A DNA stretch of 64,000 nucleotides from Ascochyta rabiei (lineage: Eukaryota > Ascomycota > Dothideomycetes > Pleosporales > Didymellaceae). The notes below the pieces were generated by a model, which did not search any database, was not told where the DNA came from, and was given only the letters and a program-made list of their open reading frames with translations. Both the position numbers and the translations under genes were made by a program. Positions 20,601 through 33,392 of this stretch are shown in pieces; the stretch's first letter is position 1, and the number at the start of each line of letters is the position of its first letter. The DNA lies in NCBI RefSeq assembly GCF_004011695.2, contig NC_082408.1:1473501-1537500 (forward strand). The letters run 5' to 3'.

Positions 20601-23593
20601 CAGCGATATGACGTTCGTGATCGCTGCTTCACGATTCTCAAGCTGCAACTTTCGATCCATGACACTCTCATTGAATTGAAGTCACGATTAGATTGTTCTG
20701 ATCTGTGAGAACTCGATACTATGGAACAATGATCAAGTTCTGTTGCACTGTGAACGAATTGCATTGGCGCGTATGGGATTTCCATGTCCGAACCGGATCT
20801 CGTATTTGTGACGTTTTGAGATCGAATTCGCATTAAAGTCGAACACTTGCGGCGACATGCATTGACCTTATTTCGGGTCTATGAAGCGCTTGCCGTTCGC
20901 TTATCGTCCAAGAGCGCCTGACTCAATTGCTAAAGTGGATATCTCTCCACATTTGCGATGTACCACTTGGGCTGAAGCTGCATCAAGTACCTCCTCCCGA
21001 AGGGCTTGTGCAACAGAAATCGCACTGGCTCTATTCGGTATCGGTTGGAGGCAAATAAGACGCGAAAGTCGAAATACTGCTGCGCTTTGGAGTTGCAGCC
21101 TCGAGGATGAATCCGACAATGAGAGCGGGCCATATGACAAAGGGTCTTAAGACACAAGCACAATCGATCTTAAAAGCCAATCGCTGTGTGTTCTCCCCAT
21201 ACTGCCTTCGGTGAAATTTTTGCTGCCTAGAGATGGTGGTCACTTATTGTCCATGTCCACCGACCATGTCAGAAATGCTGCTTCATTGAACATTATAAAG
21301 CTATACAGAAACTCTCAGATTGTCTGGGGTAGTTGCACTAATACCAGAGGATGTCCAAAGATTATGCTCACCAACATGGGTGGTGAAGCGGATCTGGGCT
21401 TGATGTTGTGCATGAGCTACCAAAATCATCTTCGATATGATGGAAAGCTAGCCTCGACCAAATTTGTATTCCCATTTTTGCCAGGACTAACTTTCATTAA
21501 CACGACAGTATTCATCGAGGCCTGTACAGCAATCAGCGGACGCAAGGTAGTCACGCAGTCCAATGAGTGCACGAGGTACGTGCTTCGGTCTCAGTGCACA
21601 TGCTTGCAATGGCGCGTGATCCTGGCTGCTGTGGGTCGAAACTGGGTTTAAAAACGTATGTGTGTTACAAAAAGCCAATTGGTATGTCCAAAGTCGTCGT
21701 ACAGCCCAGCTTGAGGCAAAGCAGCGCAAAGAAGCGCCGAGATAGATGTCAGACTGTCAAAGCGCCACTGTCAAGACAGGTAGGGTAGTCAGTGTGTAGG
21801 ATGTTGAAATTATACTTTGGCAAACGAAGCCTCGAGTCATCTGCCGACTGTCAGTATTGGAAAATTATTCTGGTCTTGACTCAGACGGTACCCACAGAAC
21901 ATGCCGGGACTGTTGCGTGTTTCAGTCTACTGCAGGTTCACCGATATGGTAGCATGCGCCTGAATACTTCGAACGGTCGACCTCTAGAGCCAGGGTTGGG
22001 CTTTGTCCGTAGAGAAGTCCTGAAAGGAATATGTCCATGCTTGAAAGCTGTGAGCCGACCCTGTAGTGGCTGCTTTGCTCTACAGTGAGGGTTCATTTGG
22101 TATGTGACTGGAAGTGGGTGACATAAGCCATCGAGTTCTTCATTAATTCCCGCTCGCAACTCTTCGTGTTTGTAAAAAGAAGCCAAGCCTTGCCTCTCAC
22201 TGATCTAGTGTGGAGACTGATGTTGTCGCACAAGACTACGATGGTCAAACAGAGGTTCTCCCTCAGATGACCGCGTATCTGCATTGATATCCGTGCACGA
22301 TACCTACAGGACAAGCTGTGAGTTACCGGTCGAGCAAGCATCCACTGGGGGTTCAAAGTGTATCTTCATTGCTTCTAACAACAGTATACATATCACCGCA
22401 ACGACCGCCATCATTGCTGTTTGTGACAGGAAACTCTGAAGTCCTAGGAATCTTACCTGGGCGACAAGGTTGGCTGCTTGCGCCGTTACCAGTCCCTTGG
22501 GCCAGCCACCAGATCGAGGCTGATGCTGGCCGCAACGCTGGGACGCCGTTGATAGCTGAATGGCCGCACACTGCATGAATGGCAGGTAGGGAAGCCCGCG
22601 GGGAGGCGATGCCGTGTACCGCGGTCCTGCAGAGACGTCGGCGACATTCAAGACCTGACAGTGAAGTCATTGGTTACGGCAGCGGCGGCAAGCCTGGCGT
22701 TTGATTGCCAGTGCAAATGATCTGGACGATAGCGGCAGCCAGGAACGAAAACGAATGCGCAACAATATGCACGTTTCGCTGGATGCGGTATCGAAGAGGT
22801 CCAGGGTAGAATTCAAGAGCAGAGTAAGCAGATATTGGCTTGTGTTTCGATGTGGTGGGGAAGGCGCGGATTCGCTTGGCTAGTGGCATAGGCAGGAACA
22901 AACAATGCCATTCATTAGCAGGCCTTTCATCTGCCGTGCAGATACTACCTACCGCTCCAGTGGGATGAACGCCATCTACTGCGTCTCGCCTTTTCTCACC
23001 AACCGCGGCAGCGTTGCGCACGATAATCGCGTTGGCAGACGAACCTCCGCTGGTCCCTGCTACGACTCGACGCTGCTCCGTGTGCACCTCGCCGAAGAGG
23101 CTGGCGGTACCGGTAGTATTTGGAACCGTAGCCCCCTGCACCATCATTGCGCCCACGCCCCAAATTGGATGCTCAAATCGACTGTTGCACCTCCCCGACT
23201 GACAGCCCGGGGTTTCCGTAAGCCCCGCCAGAGTCCCTGGCCTGGGTAAGGCTCAGTGTCCGCGTATGCGATCAGCAATAGCCAGCGAGCTGTTCCTGAT
23301 CAGTCCCAGGTAAGACGGTCTTGAGCTCAGACGTCGTTTACAGGGGCCGGGAAGAGGCGACTATCCGCAGCGGCCGCCGTGCTGGGTCGACACCACAGTG
23401 TGCTCTCAGCATCCACGTGCGCTTGGCCAACACAATCGTGAGTTGTGTCATAGACTCATAGAATTGATCGGAGTGAGAAAGAGAACGCGCTGCGAAATGC
23501 AGCCCAACCAGCATCACGGGATCCACACCAGGATCCTTCGCGCGCACTAGGCTGATCACCATGCCTCATCGCAGATGCTACTGGGCCATGTGG

Positions 23594-23629
<36 letters not shown>

Positions 23630-24504
23630 GGCATGCCGGCAATCGGTCTTGACTTCTAAAGACAGCCACATTCGGTCCCCATGAGTGCGCAACTGGATGG
23701 TGTCTCATTCGCCAATATCCCAAAGCACTGGAAGCAGCTCTTCCAATAGGCACAGATCAACAAATTCAAGGTGACTGCCACCACCATGTCCAATAGCATG
23801 CGGCTTGGCTTTCTGTCTCAAGGAAAACCCCCACATCTCTCAGCGCCTGAGCTCAGCTACTGTTCATTCGTTCAGAGACCGGGTGTGGCACCCCGGTCCC
23901 GTCCTGACCCTGGACGTGCGTGGGCGTTCTCAGATTACAACCCTGATCTGCCGCACAGTCCTCCGGTGCCCCCATTCACTGCTCTGCATATGGCACCACC
24001 CTTCCCCTGTTCACACAAGCCCTGATCAACCCTCACTAAAACCCCTAAACCGAGCAACATCTGTGACCTTCGCCCACCAGTCCTTGGCTGCATGCCAGAA
24101 CAATGTACCCTGCTCAACCTGCTGCAAGAGTGTTGGTCTCGATCTCCGAGCTTACTCCCTGTCCTTTCGTCTGCTCCACAACGTTCGTCATCCTTGCCCA
24201 TTTGCGGAACACAGAGGAGTGAGCGAATTGGCCGTCCATATGTAAACCCCCAATGTCTCCCCCAATCGTAGGTAGCCTTGACAGCGTACATCCACATCGT
24301 ACGCAAAGATACCATACACGCCACTCAACCCACTCAGTGTGTCGTCTCCCTTAGCTACCTACCATAGCTGTATCTCAGTCAGCCTTCGGTCTTGGTCGTT
24401 GTCAGCTCCCAGCTCCATACGCCTCCCACCTCGATTCGCTTACGAGGCACACATCCCACTACTCCCCCACTGGCCACTTAGTGGCCTCGAAAACTTGATA
24501 TACC
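17628..24504. other. Gene-poor region of about 6.9 kb
   Basis: No supportable gene. Base composition is not strikingly AT-rich, so it is not a classic heavily RIP-mutated block. Open frames are short and overlap on both strands. A GC-richer stretch at about 22700-23280 is open on both strands, but neither translation is recognised. A 7-bp tandem repeat lies near 23593-23630. The last ~600 bp probably includes the promoter and leader of the AZF1-like gene. Confidence 0.6.
23593..23630. repeat. 7-bp tandem repeat (TCTCGCA), about 5 copies
   Basis: Head-to-tail CATCTCG units interrupt the gene-poor region. Confidence 0.85.
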
Positions 24505-26100
24505 ATGACCGCCATGGTTGCTTCACACCAGGTTGATCTTTGGCGACGACGCAGCCAGTTCCATATGCCGAACATGAACCTCACCGGTCTAATGTCCTCT
24601 TACGACACATCACGCGCCATCACAGACCCACCAGAGTCGCGGGCTTACCACCAAACAACTTCTACCTTGGATATGGGCATGTCTCTTTTCTCAACACATG
24701 GCGTAGCCTCGTCGGTGCCTTATCAGCCCGGAGCGTTCGCTTTCGACTCGATTCCTGTCAATCCTTACAGCGTTCAACAGGCTTATTCCATAGGCTTTAT
24801 CTCAAACGTCCCCCAGACCATTTCATACACTCGAACTGGTCACCTCCAACAAATGCCGGCCACGCAAGAGACAAATAGCAGCTTTTGTGCTGACAGACAT
24901 GTATCGAAATCCGCAGTGGTCTCGCCTCTCCAATCTAGTCTAACGTATCACGCATCCTCGTATGGTACAGAGCATGAGCGGTCACACTCTGAGCCAACCG
25001 AAGGCAGCGGTATCAACTTTGGCACCGATGTTGACACTTTAATGAAAGCGATCCAAGCTAAGCAATCGGATAATCCACAGCCAGCACAGACCAGAAAGGT
25101 GCGACAAGTCACGATCGAAGTCTATGGACGACAATGCTAACTATGACCCAAGGAAGAGGAGAGCAAAACTGGTCAGAAGCCGAGAAAGAGGTATCAGTGT
25201 ACCATGCCGGGCTGTGACAAGAGCTTCTATCAAAAGACTCACCTAGAGATTCATGTTCGTGCGCACACCGGTGCCAAACCATTTGTAAGGCTCCTCCTAA
25301 CATCACAGTCACTTACCGACACTGATAGTTTGTTTAGGTATGCAAAGCACCTTCATGCGGCCAGCGCTTCTCACAACTCGGTAACCTCAAGGTGAGCACA
25401 CAAACACATCGTTTGACAAACTCTCTGACTGTTTTAGACACATGAGAGGCGACATACAGGAGAGCGTCCTTATAGTTGCGACATCTGCGGCAAGACCTTC
25501 GCGCAACGCGGTAACGTACGTGCGCACAAAATCGTCCACCAGCAGGTCAAGCCATTTACCTGCAAGCTTGATGATTGTGAGAAGCAGTTCACACAATTGG
25601 GCAACTTGAAGGTAAGTTATGGCTCGAGAAATAAAAACCAACCGGCTTATACTAACAAGAGTTAGTCGCACCAGAACAAGTTCCACGCCGCGACATTGAG
25701 ATTCCTCACACAGAAATTCGGCAACATCGGCCCAGAGGACTGGGTCTCCCAAGAGGACCAGCACCTCTGGGAGTACTTTGCCTCGCTATACAAGAACTCC
25801 AACAAGGGAATCAAGGGTCGCGGCAAAGACAGGCGAATATCGACTCTGTCGACTCCTAGTTCTTTGCACTCAAAATATGCTCCATCGCACTTGGACTCGA
25901 TGAATGGGAGATACCCTGGATTTATACCGCGTGGCAGTGATCGTAGCAGCCGCGGCTCATCGTTGTCTTCGGATGCTACGTGCGGAACTCACCCTGGATC
26001 AGACAGCAGCTACGACTACAACAGTCCCGTGCACACTGGATATCCACCACAAAGCAGCAACTATAACGACATGTTGTTCCCAGAGCGGAAAATGTGCTGA
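24505..26100 (+). CDS. C2H2 zinc-finger transcription factor, Azf1-like
   Basis: Five exons: 24505-25098, 25153-25284, 25338-25391, 25438-25611, 25666-26100. All junctions are phase 0, and the last intron has a textbook TACTAAC branch point; the product is about 462 aa. The N-terminal half is Ser/Thr/Gln-rich. Four C2H2 fingers follow: C214/C219-H232/H236, C244/C249-H262/H266, C274/C277-H290/H294 and C302/C307-H320/H325, with TGAKPF and TGERPY linkers. Introns cut at the linker and at repeated GNLK positions. After the fingers, [20 protein letters not shown] and [15 protein letters not shown] match the conserved tail of fungal Azf1 homologues. Yeast Azf1 is a glucose-responsive nuclear regulator; a similar role here is inference. 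Confidence 0.9.
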
Positions 26101-29100
26101 GTGTTCTTGTTGCTACAGACATCAAAACAACAACATGGGTTGCGAGCTCGCAGCTAAACCACCAAGGAAGACGAAGCATGAAATTGCTGAAGTCAATGTA
26201 GATGGATTCTGGGCATCTCAGACACAAAGATACCCGCCTAGAGCAGCGATGGGTACAATCCCTTTCTATTTCATTCCATTCTCAATCGCCGGCGTTCGGG
26301 ACTTCCACGATATTATCAACGCTGTCCATATACACTCGCTCTTCTGTAATTAGGTGTCTAGCGGATACCCAATGTATGCTTACTCCCGCTGTAAAGGGGA
26401 CAACAAAATAAGAATAGAGACAACGTCATTTGTCACAATTGATAACACGCTACTCGTATTACATCCCAATACCTGCTGGTGTCCTAACAGAATAGAGAGC
26501 CAGACCTGATCGAGTACTGGGACACTTCGACGATCAATATTCCACCCAATCAGTAAGCCCAGCATCAAGTACTGCTGCGTCACGAAACACTCACAGGATA
26601 GCCTTGCTAGCAGAGCGCGACTACACTCACCGCCTCTACCCGGCGCCTGCAAGTTGTACGGAATGAGTTCGATGTGCGCAAGCCTCTATCCTTTCTACCT
26701 ACTGGGTCATCTTCATTGCCCGCTCGCTTGGCAGGTGTTCGTGGCCAATTGACGTGTTGCGTGTGTGACAAGATCTTGAATATCCTGGTTCATCGAATGA
26801 CGGGACTGCTAACGCGCGCCGTACCGAATCTTGTCGACAGCCCACTCCATCGGTTTTCATAGCTTCCATCACACCATGTTTCAATTCAATCCCAAGATGC
26901 GGTTGCAGGCTTCCTACCGCTCATGCCGCCTAAAATGCGTGCCCGATGAATCGACAGTGCCCTTCTCCGCGGCTGTGTGAGGGCATTTGCCGTCCCAGCA
27001 CACTGTCCATCCCGCGTTGCCGGCATGACCCTGCGGCCAGAGCTTCCCGAACATGCGGGTCGCCAGATTGGGAGCTACAAGGAAAGAAGTGCAGCCAATC
27101 ATGTAACAGAACACGCGAACCCGAGAGTCTGGGTTGTAGCTACGTCCAGGGTATCCCCAGCTGGCAGGGCTGTGAGCCGGGTGCAATGATGTCAAAGTGT
27201 TGCGAGCGATGGAATGTGGTCTGTTGAGTTGGGGCCAGGTTCAGATTTTGAAACGAAGGATCGAAGGAGTGATGGCGAATAGCCTCACTTCCAAGGAGGC
27301 AAAAGTTGAAGGCGAATCTATTGCTTGAAGCGTGAACCGAAGCGTGAACCACTAGGCTTGATCGGCGGGTGCTAGTTGTCAATCTGTCGTCCCGCGTCTG
27401 CGAGAGGCCAGAACGGTCGTTGACATGACGTTTGCACATGAGCTGTCAGCGGGATTTCAAGCGTCCAGTGAGGCTTCAGGAGAGGACATCCACGTCGCTC
27501 AGCGGCGAACTGCGAGTGAAAGACGATGTCATTTGCGTGGAGTGGCCGTGGGGAGTTTGCAGGGATGGCGAAATGAGCTTATCGCACAGACGGAATTCTG
27601 TCTTAGTTCGGTGGGGTTGCGGCTGTCACTTGTAGCGTCCCTAACAAAGATTCAAACTACAACAGCTTCAACACAAACGTTCCTTTTTCCGTCTCCGCAT
27701 ACTGTAATGTTTGCGCTACGAGCACGTGTTGAAAGAGCTTTGCCTCGTTCGCTGGTCATGTCGTCTCCGTCAGTCTTCGTTGTGAGTCTTTCTGGTACTA
27801 TACATCCCCCTGCCTGCGCAAAGGTTGTTGCCCCTCCCGAGATCTTGCATAGTATAAATTGTCAGTACGAGCAAAGGCATACAGATGATGCAGCTCAGGT
27901 TCCAGCGTAACTCTCCCGGATCGCTCGGTCGGCTGTCAATCTTCCGAGCCCAAGTTACCACTGCGTTGGGCCGCCTTGAATTAAGTTGACAAGGGTGTGC
28001 GAAAGGGGGTGCAGGCGAGTCAGCACTATACAGCTGAGGCGTGCTGCATGTACGAAAGAGAGACCGGCGAGCAGCTACAGCTATGGCTTGGTACATGGGT
28101 ACCTGAGTCACGCAATACGATAAGTTGACAATAGAATGTATGACTTCTGGCAGAGAAGGCAATCTCAAAGGATATGGGTGGGGGCACGTCTTACTCTTAC
28201 TGCCGCCAAACAATGTTCTAGATCCGGTGACTGAGATGTGCCTGCTGCGGACAGTATCGAAGGGCTCTAGTGGACGGCGAGGTGAGTGAAGGATCAGGCA
28301 CGTGGGGCAGGCATGCCAATGAACAATCGCAGCTTTAGGCTTTAGTCACCTTGCCGAGAGTGCAAGAGTCAAGCATTTACACCATCATTGGTGATGACTA
28401 GAGCTTCCTAATTGGAAAGGTGCATTTCTGCAACTGATTTTCGCGCTTCTCACAGAACGCCATTGACCAACCACATATGAGAGTTCACAAGGGCCGATCG
28501 CCTGTCTTACGTATCAATCGGCAGGTCGTACAGTCCCGTCTTGTGTCTCGATTACCATGCCCAGTTCTTTCCTCGATCTCAGAAAGAACATTGCATACGC
28601 GCATGCAGGCACCCGTTTCTGCATCCAAGGTCAATCCACAACCGCGTGGGTGAACGTGCGTTGCGAAACCAGTCCAGGCAGTGTTGTTGCACAATGGGCG
28701 TCTTCGGTTTCGTTCACTTCGCCGACAGATGAAATCCAAGTCAGATGCATCTCTTGTGCAACTATACTCTTACCTTGTCGGTGCCTTCTATTCCCCTCTA
28801 CCGCGGCTTGCAGAATTGAGTAACGCCGACTGGTAAATGTGCATCTCCATTTAAAGCGTTGCGTATTGAAAGGATCTACCTTGTGACACAGTCTCATACA
28901 AAGCCTTTGTCTCACCACTACCCCTTCCTCTGGGACTTCCATCGCCATCTTGAGAACGCCCTGCAGGTGTATACCCATAGTAACCATTTTGTTGGGCTCA
29001 CGATATCTGCGTACATGCAAACTTGCAGTATCTGAACGAGAGGAGCGTGGCTAGCATGAAGGCCTGCACGCTCTTCTCGAACCTCAAGCCCACGGTTGCA

Positions 29101-30885
29101 CTACGATTGGGGCGCTACACCCCGGCCCTCGGCTACCCCCTTCTTCCACTTGTGCTTTGTTACTTCGCCAAACGTCCCAAGGCTTTCCGCAAAGAATCAG
29201 TCTTGCATGTGTACAACACCGTCTAAGAGATCAAAGGCTAGAAGCCATATGCCCCTTCATCTCCATCATTCCAGTGGTGGCTGCAGACTGGGTAGACGCT
29301 AGGTGGAGAGAGACGATAACCTTCGTACTGCATGGCTTTCTGCTTTAGAGACGACGTACCGGTGAGACAGAGTGCTGCAGTTCTGTCTCAATAGGCGCAG
29401 AGACAATACGGAACCAAGGAAAAGGAGGAAGCGGAGCCGCCCAGTATCGTTTGAGGCGGGAACAAGACACAGCAGGAGCTTGAAGGCAGTGGCAGTACAC
29501 ATTGTTGCTATGCTGCAGAAACTCATTGTGTTCATTGCGATTCAAAGACATGTTACCAACGGAGAATCTTGAATGCGACAACAAACAAAGGGTTTAAATC
29601 ATAAAACGCGGACGAGACGCAGCCAGTCGGCTGGTCGCTGAGGGTTTGGATTCGTTGTACGCTCTTTGCCTTCAAGCTGATCATAGGACACCAAACGCTG
29701 AATTTACCGAGCTTTTCTCAACCTGAAAATTCCAGCATCAGCCTTTTACAACTTGATGCAACAACTGCTGTACTCCTTCACTGGTTGATAAAAGCACGCT
29801 CTGTGTTGACTGCAAGCTCTCTGATGTATCCTAGCTGCCAAAATTACCTTGAGACACTTGAATTACGGTCTTCAGACAACATCTGCTTCCTTTCGATTGC
29901 CTACGATATCTGCTCTGATCTGACTTCATGATGGCAGGTAAGGCAGGTCTCGACGAGGTCTTAGTTGCATCAATGGTTTGTCACAGCCAAAAGTCCTCTT
30001 TGCAAGGCGTCAGAGCCTTTGCCCAACAGCATCCTGATCAATGCCAACCCAAATTTTGTGTCGCCTTCTTTAGCAGGGCAATGCAGCATAGCATCCTTAA
30101 GCCTTTGTAACGGCTTGTTTATCCGCAGGTCGATACAGTGCTTGTCTTCGCCTTATGAAGTTTTTTTTAGAGCAATTTTGTGCCTCCATCATAACCCACC
30201 ATTAACAGCCGGACGTGCTTCAGGAAAGCTTTTGGGGTGTATCTCCAGATGTAGTAGCCTGTCCTCCATCTCTTGATCTGTGACGGAAAGCGACTTTGTT
30301 GTGCTCAATGTCCTCCGATAGCAGTGGTATCTTAAGTCGAGGCTAAGCCTGCTGCTGAGCTGCATCCCCCCGCGGACCATGTTCAAGTGCGGGGAAGACA
30401 CGCCAGCTAGAGTGAGGCTTGGAGCTACCACGAGGAGCTTTGTGGACCTCAAGCGTTTACATTATCAAAATATCGTACCGAAATTGAATGTTGGCTGTAT
30501 TGGTTTTTGTTTGTAAGGAGATCGATCTCGGGAGCTGACTTGAGCGCTATTGGCCCCGGAATCTCACATCTGAAGTAGGATCCTTTCCCCAACATGCTTT
30601 TGAGACGCAAAGCAATAAATCTACGTACAGGCTCTCGTTGACTCCACGTTGAATGTAGAGGCTTGTTGATGCATGTCAGACGTGTCAATAGAACGTGATG
30701 AGGATGCGCAAGGTAATTGGGGAGGCGCTTCTTAGTCACTCGTGCCCGCTTTTGCGTTCGGGTCGTCGGCGCCATCACCTGACCATGACAATATGCAGAT
30801 GCACATGATAAGACCCCCGCCATTTCATGGGCTGTTCTTCATACCAAATTTGACTCTTTGAGAGCTTTTTCTATATGCAAACGAC
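26101..30885. other. Gene-poor region of about 4.8 kb downstream of the AZF1-like gene
   Basis: No gene could be supported. All open frames are short, overlap on both strands and lack recognisable motifs or convincing splice-joined extensions. Confidence 0.55.
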
Positions 30886-31734
30886 ATGTCCCGGTTTTTG
30901 GACCTTCCGAGAGAACTGCGTTTGATGGTTTACGACCGCATCCCTTGCGTAAACAGTCATCTGACCATATCAAGATGCGACTGGTCCTTCTTCATCAAGA
31001 AACAGCCTCTTCATAGAGACCGGGACGCCATACATGGAGATGCGGACTCAAACAAACCCATAGTCCTTATCGTGCAAGCTCCTCCCCCGTCGATCCTTAC
31101 TACATGTCGGACTGTTTATCATGAAGCCTTATCTATCATTTCCAAGGGAAGAAGGCTACCTATAATCACTTCATTGAAGATCATGTGTAGCCCAGACTTT
31201 CTGGATGTTTTCTCACAGCAAGACGGTCTTCTTGACATCATCCTCAATTGGACGACGACTTCTGGGGGCATTTCCAACCATCACAATGAGACAATCCATG
31301 ATTGGCTGCTGGGCACCAACCTGGTGACGGCAAATGATACACAGAACCCACAATACGCAACCCTCATCCACATAATCGACCAAGTAAAGCAAAACCTTAG
31401 CTCCCGCCAAGCACTTCCCATTGAGGTCTCACTGCTCGACCATAACATACACATGTTCGAGCAATTCATGGAGATTTTCTACTGGCGAGCTATGGAGATG
31501 AACGGCAAAGCTACGGTCAAAGTGGGAATGGCTGGACAACAGTACCTGGACAATCCCAAGAACCTGAAAAGATGGGAAGATACTTTGAGCTACGTCTCGC
31601 GGGACTTGGATGACGCTATGGATATGCGAAGCCTTGTATATGGGAATACAGGTGGAATGAAAGTGCTGAGAGCACCACGGATGATGGGTTCCGCAAAGAC
31701 CACGTGGGATGATGACTGGGAGAAACAAGCATAA
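30886..31734 (+). CDS. LPRELR-motif (F-box-like) protein
   Basis: Single-exon frame of 282 aa. It opens MSRFLDLPRELRLMVYDRI, the N-terminal helix-loop typical of a large expanded fungal family resembling a short F-box. A later ILTTCRTVYHEALSII segment matches the usual second helix of this family (xxTCRxxYxEAxxxL). The remainder is unclassified and ends in an acidic DDDWEKQA. Family members are common and variable in Pleosporales; function is unknown, and SCF adaptor activity is only a possibility. Two related proteins lie at about 39.5 kb and 47.8 kb. Confidence 0.75.
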   Translation: MSRFLDLPRELRLMVYDRIPCVNSHLTISRCDWSFFIKKQPLHRDRDAIHGDADSNKPIVLIVQAPPPSILTTCRTVYHEALSIISKGRRLPIITSLKIMCSPDFLDVFSQQDGLLDIILNWTTTSGGISNHHNETIHDWLLGTNLVTANDTQNPQYATLIHIIDQVKQNLSSRQALPIEVSLLDHNIHMFEQFMEIFYWRAMEMNGKATVKVGMAGQQYLDNPKNLKRWEDTLSYVSRDLDDAMDMRSLVYGNTGGMKVLRAPRMMGSAKTTWDDDWEKQA

Positions 31735-32072
31735 CGTGCTGTTTACTACTATTTATAGTTATTGTGTGTGCAGATTGGCTATCTGAGGGCAGCGTTTGTC
31801 GTCGTACATGTCATTTGAAGCAAAGGTGGGCTTACCCTGATATGTGTTTCTTGTTCATCTATCGCGCAAAAGTTTGATAGATTCGGGCGTCCCTTGTGTA
31901 GAAGCCGTCAAGAATGATAATCATTATAATAAAGAATGGTTACACATCCTGGAAAGGGTCTCGTTGAAGTCACATCCCGTTTCATCTTCCTCCCCTATCT
32001 CTACCTTACAAGAACTTTCCCATACGAGAGTGCATGCACGGAGTTGTCCCCATAATCTGTATCCGAGGTTGT
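31735..32072. other. Short convergent spacer
   Basis: 338 bp between the 3' ends of the LPRELR gene and the aminotransferase gene. Nothing notable. Confidence 0.6.
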
Positions 32073-33392
32073 TTACCAGCTGACTTCTTGCACGGTCTTC
32101 TTGATTCTTCGAAGCCCCTCCTCGACCACGCATTCGTCCATTGAAAATACCAACCTGAACCATCCAACCCTCCCATGCTCTTCACCAGGCTGAAGGAATA
32201 CCCCATTGTCCACAAACTTCTGGGCGAGCACCTGCTCTCTCTCTCTACCTGTATGATCCTCATTGTCTGGAGGTAACCACGGACTGAGGTCCACCCATAC
32301 GAAGAAGGCTGCATTTCCACCTTCCATGAACTGGATTCCAACCTCCCGCAACCGCCTTACTATGAACAGATATGCCTCCGCAAGCCGCTTCCTGCTCAGG
32401 TCGATAAACCCTCTGCACCAATTCCGGTCCTCGAGCATCGCAGTTGCGACCGCCACACTAGGTCCGCTGACACCGCAGAACCTTTGCACGGCAGTAACAG
32501 CGCTTTTCAATCCTTCGTTCCTGGTTATGAGACAACCCACCTTGAGACCAGCAGCACCAAAATCCTTAGACAGCCCGTAGATGGCATGCACTTGGCCAGG
32601 ATCGATAACACCCGTTGTGTCGATCGAGAGTGCGGAAGCAAAAGGCGTTGCATCAGGAAAGTCTGGATTGTCAAAAACGCTTAACGCATACACTTCGTCT
32701 GAGATGAAATGCAAATCCTTCTGTTGGCAGAAACGCATGAGCGCAATCAGTGTCTCTCGCGGGTAACAATGACCTGTGTTATTTAGCTGAATACACTCAA
32801 AGTGGAAGTGTGCGTACTGACCAAGAGGATTATGGGGATTAACAACCAACACCGCCCTGATCCTCACGCCCACACCTTCACTCTCCGCCAACGCCATTTC
32901 GTAAGCCTTGACGACATTGACACTGAAACATTCCTCATGGTCCGTATCGACGCTCACAACCCGCACTCTCGCCTTGTTTCCAAAATCAATCTCGAACCGC
33001 CCATAATACGGTCTACTCACCAACACTCCTTCACCCTCATCAGCTAGCGAGTACGCAAGCACATCGTGCAAACTCGTCGCTGCAGCTGTGATCATCACAT
33101 CTTCGCCTCTGATCTCCCAAGACGGATGAAAGAATTCGTTGAAGTGTCTCGCAAACGCAAAGGGGAGTCTTGGGCCACCACCTGTGCTAAAAACGTAACG
33201 GAAGGCAACGTGTGAGACTGAGACAGTAGACGCGAAAGCATGAAGAGCGGGTTGGATGGGCCAATTCTCAGCCGTGGCAAAGGAGATCAGGCCGGAAGGG
33301 TTGGCAAAAGGGTCATAGGTGTGTGGTGGGCAAAAGCACCAGGCTATGGAGAGCTGGGCAGCGTTGGACCGACCGCGGGTAGAGAGGGGCAT
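32073..33392 (-). CDS. PLP-dependent aminotransferase class I/II, ACC-synthase-like
   Basis: Exon 1 is 33392-32822 and exon 2 is 32773-32073. The 48-bp intron is in phase 1 (CTTG|GTCAGT ... ACACAG|GT) and joins to give NPHNPLG-HCYPRETL, the conserved NPxNPLG motif. About 423 aa. I chose the ATG at 33392 because MPLSTRGRSNAAQ followed by PPHTYDPFANPSGLISFATA matches the start of ACC-synthase-like proteins; the frame is open 31 codons further upstream. The PLP lysine lies in YGLSKDFGAAGLKVG, and the aromatic-rich ISDEVYALSVF strand precedes it. Such fungal enzymes act on amino-acid substrates, sometimes in secondary metabolism; the substrate cannot be told. The intron length is 3n with no stop, so it can be mistaken for coding sequence. 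Confidence 0.85.
   Translation of the reverse strand: MPLSTRGRSNAAQLSIAWCFCPPHTYDPFANPSGLISFATAENWPIQPALHAFASTVSVSHVAFRYVFSTGGGPRLPFAFARHFNEFFHPSWEIRGEDVMITAAATSLHDVLAYSLADEGEGVLVSRPYYGRFEIDFGNKARVRVVSVDTDHEECFSVNVVKAYEMALAESEGVGVRIRAVLVVNPHNPLGQYAHFHFECIQLNNTGHCYPRETLIALMRFCQQKDLHFISDEVYALSVFDNPDFPDATPFASALSIDTTGVIDPGQVHAIYGLSKDFGAAGLKVGCLITRNEGLKSAVTAVQRFCGVSGPSVAVATAMLEDRNWCRGFIDLSRKRLAEAYLFIVRRLREVGIQFMEGGNAAFFVWVDLSPWLPPDNEDHTGREREQVLAQKFVDNGVFLQPGEEHGRVGWFRLVFSMDECVVEEGLRRIKKTVQEVSW

Noticed and set aside
22674..23156. GGSS motif reminiscent of amidase signature
   Set aside because: No catalytic Lys or other amidase blocks in the frame; too short and isolated.
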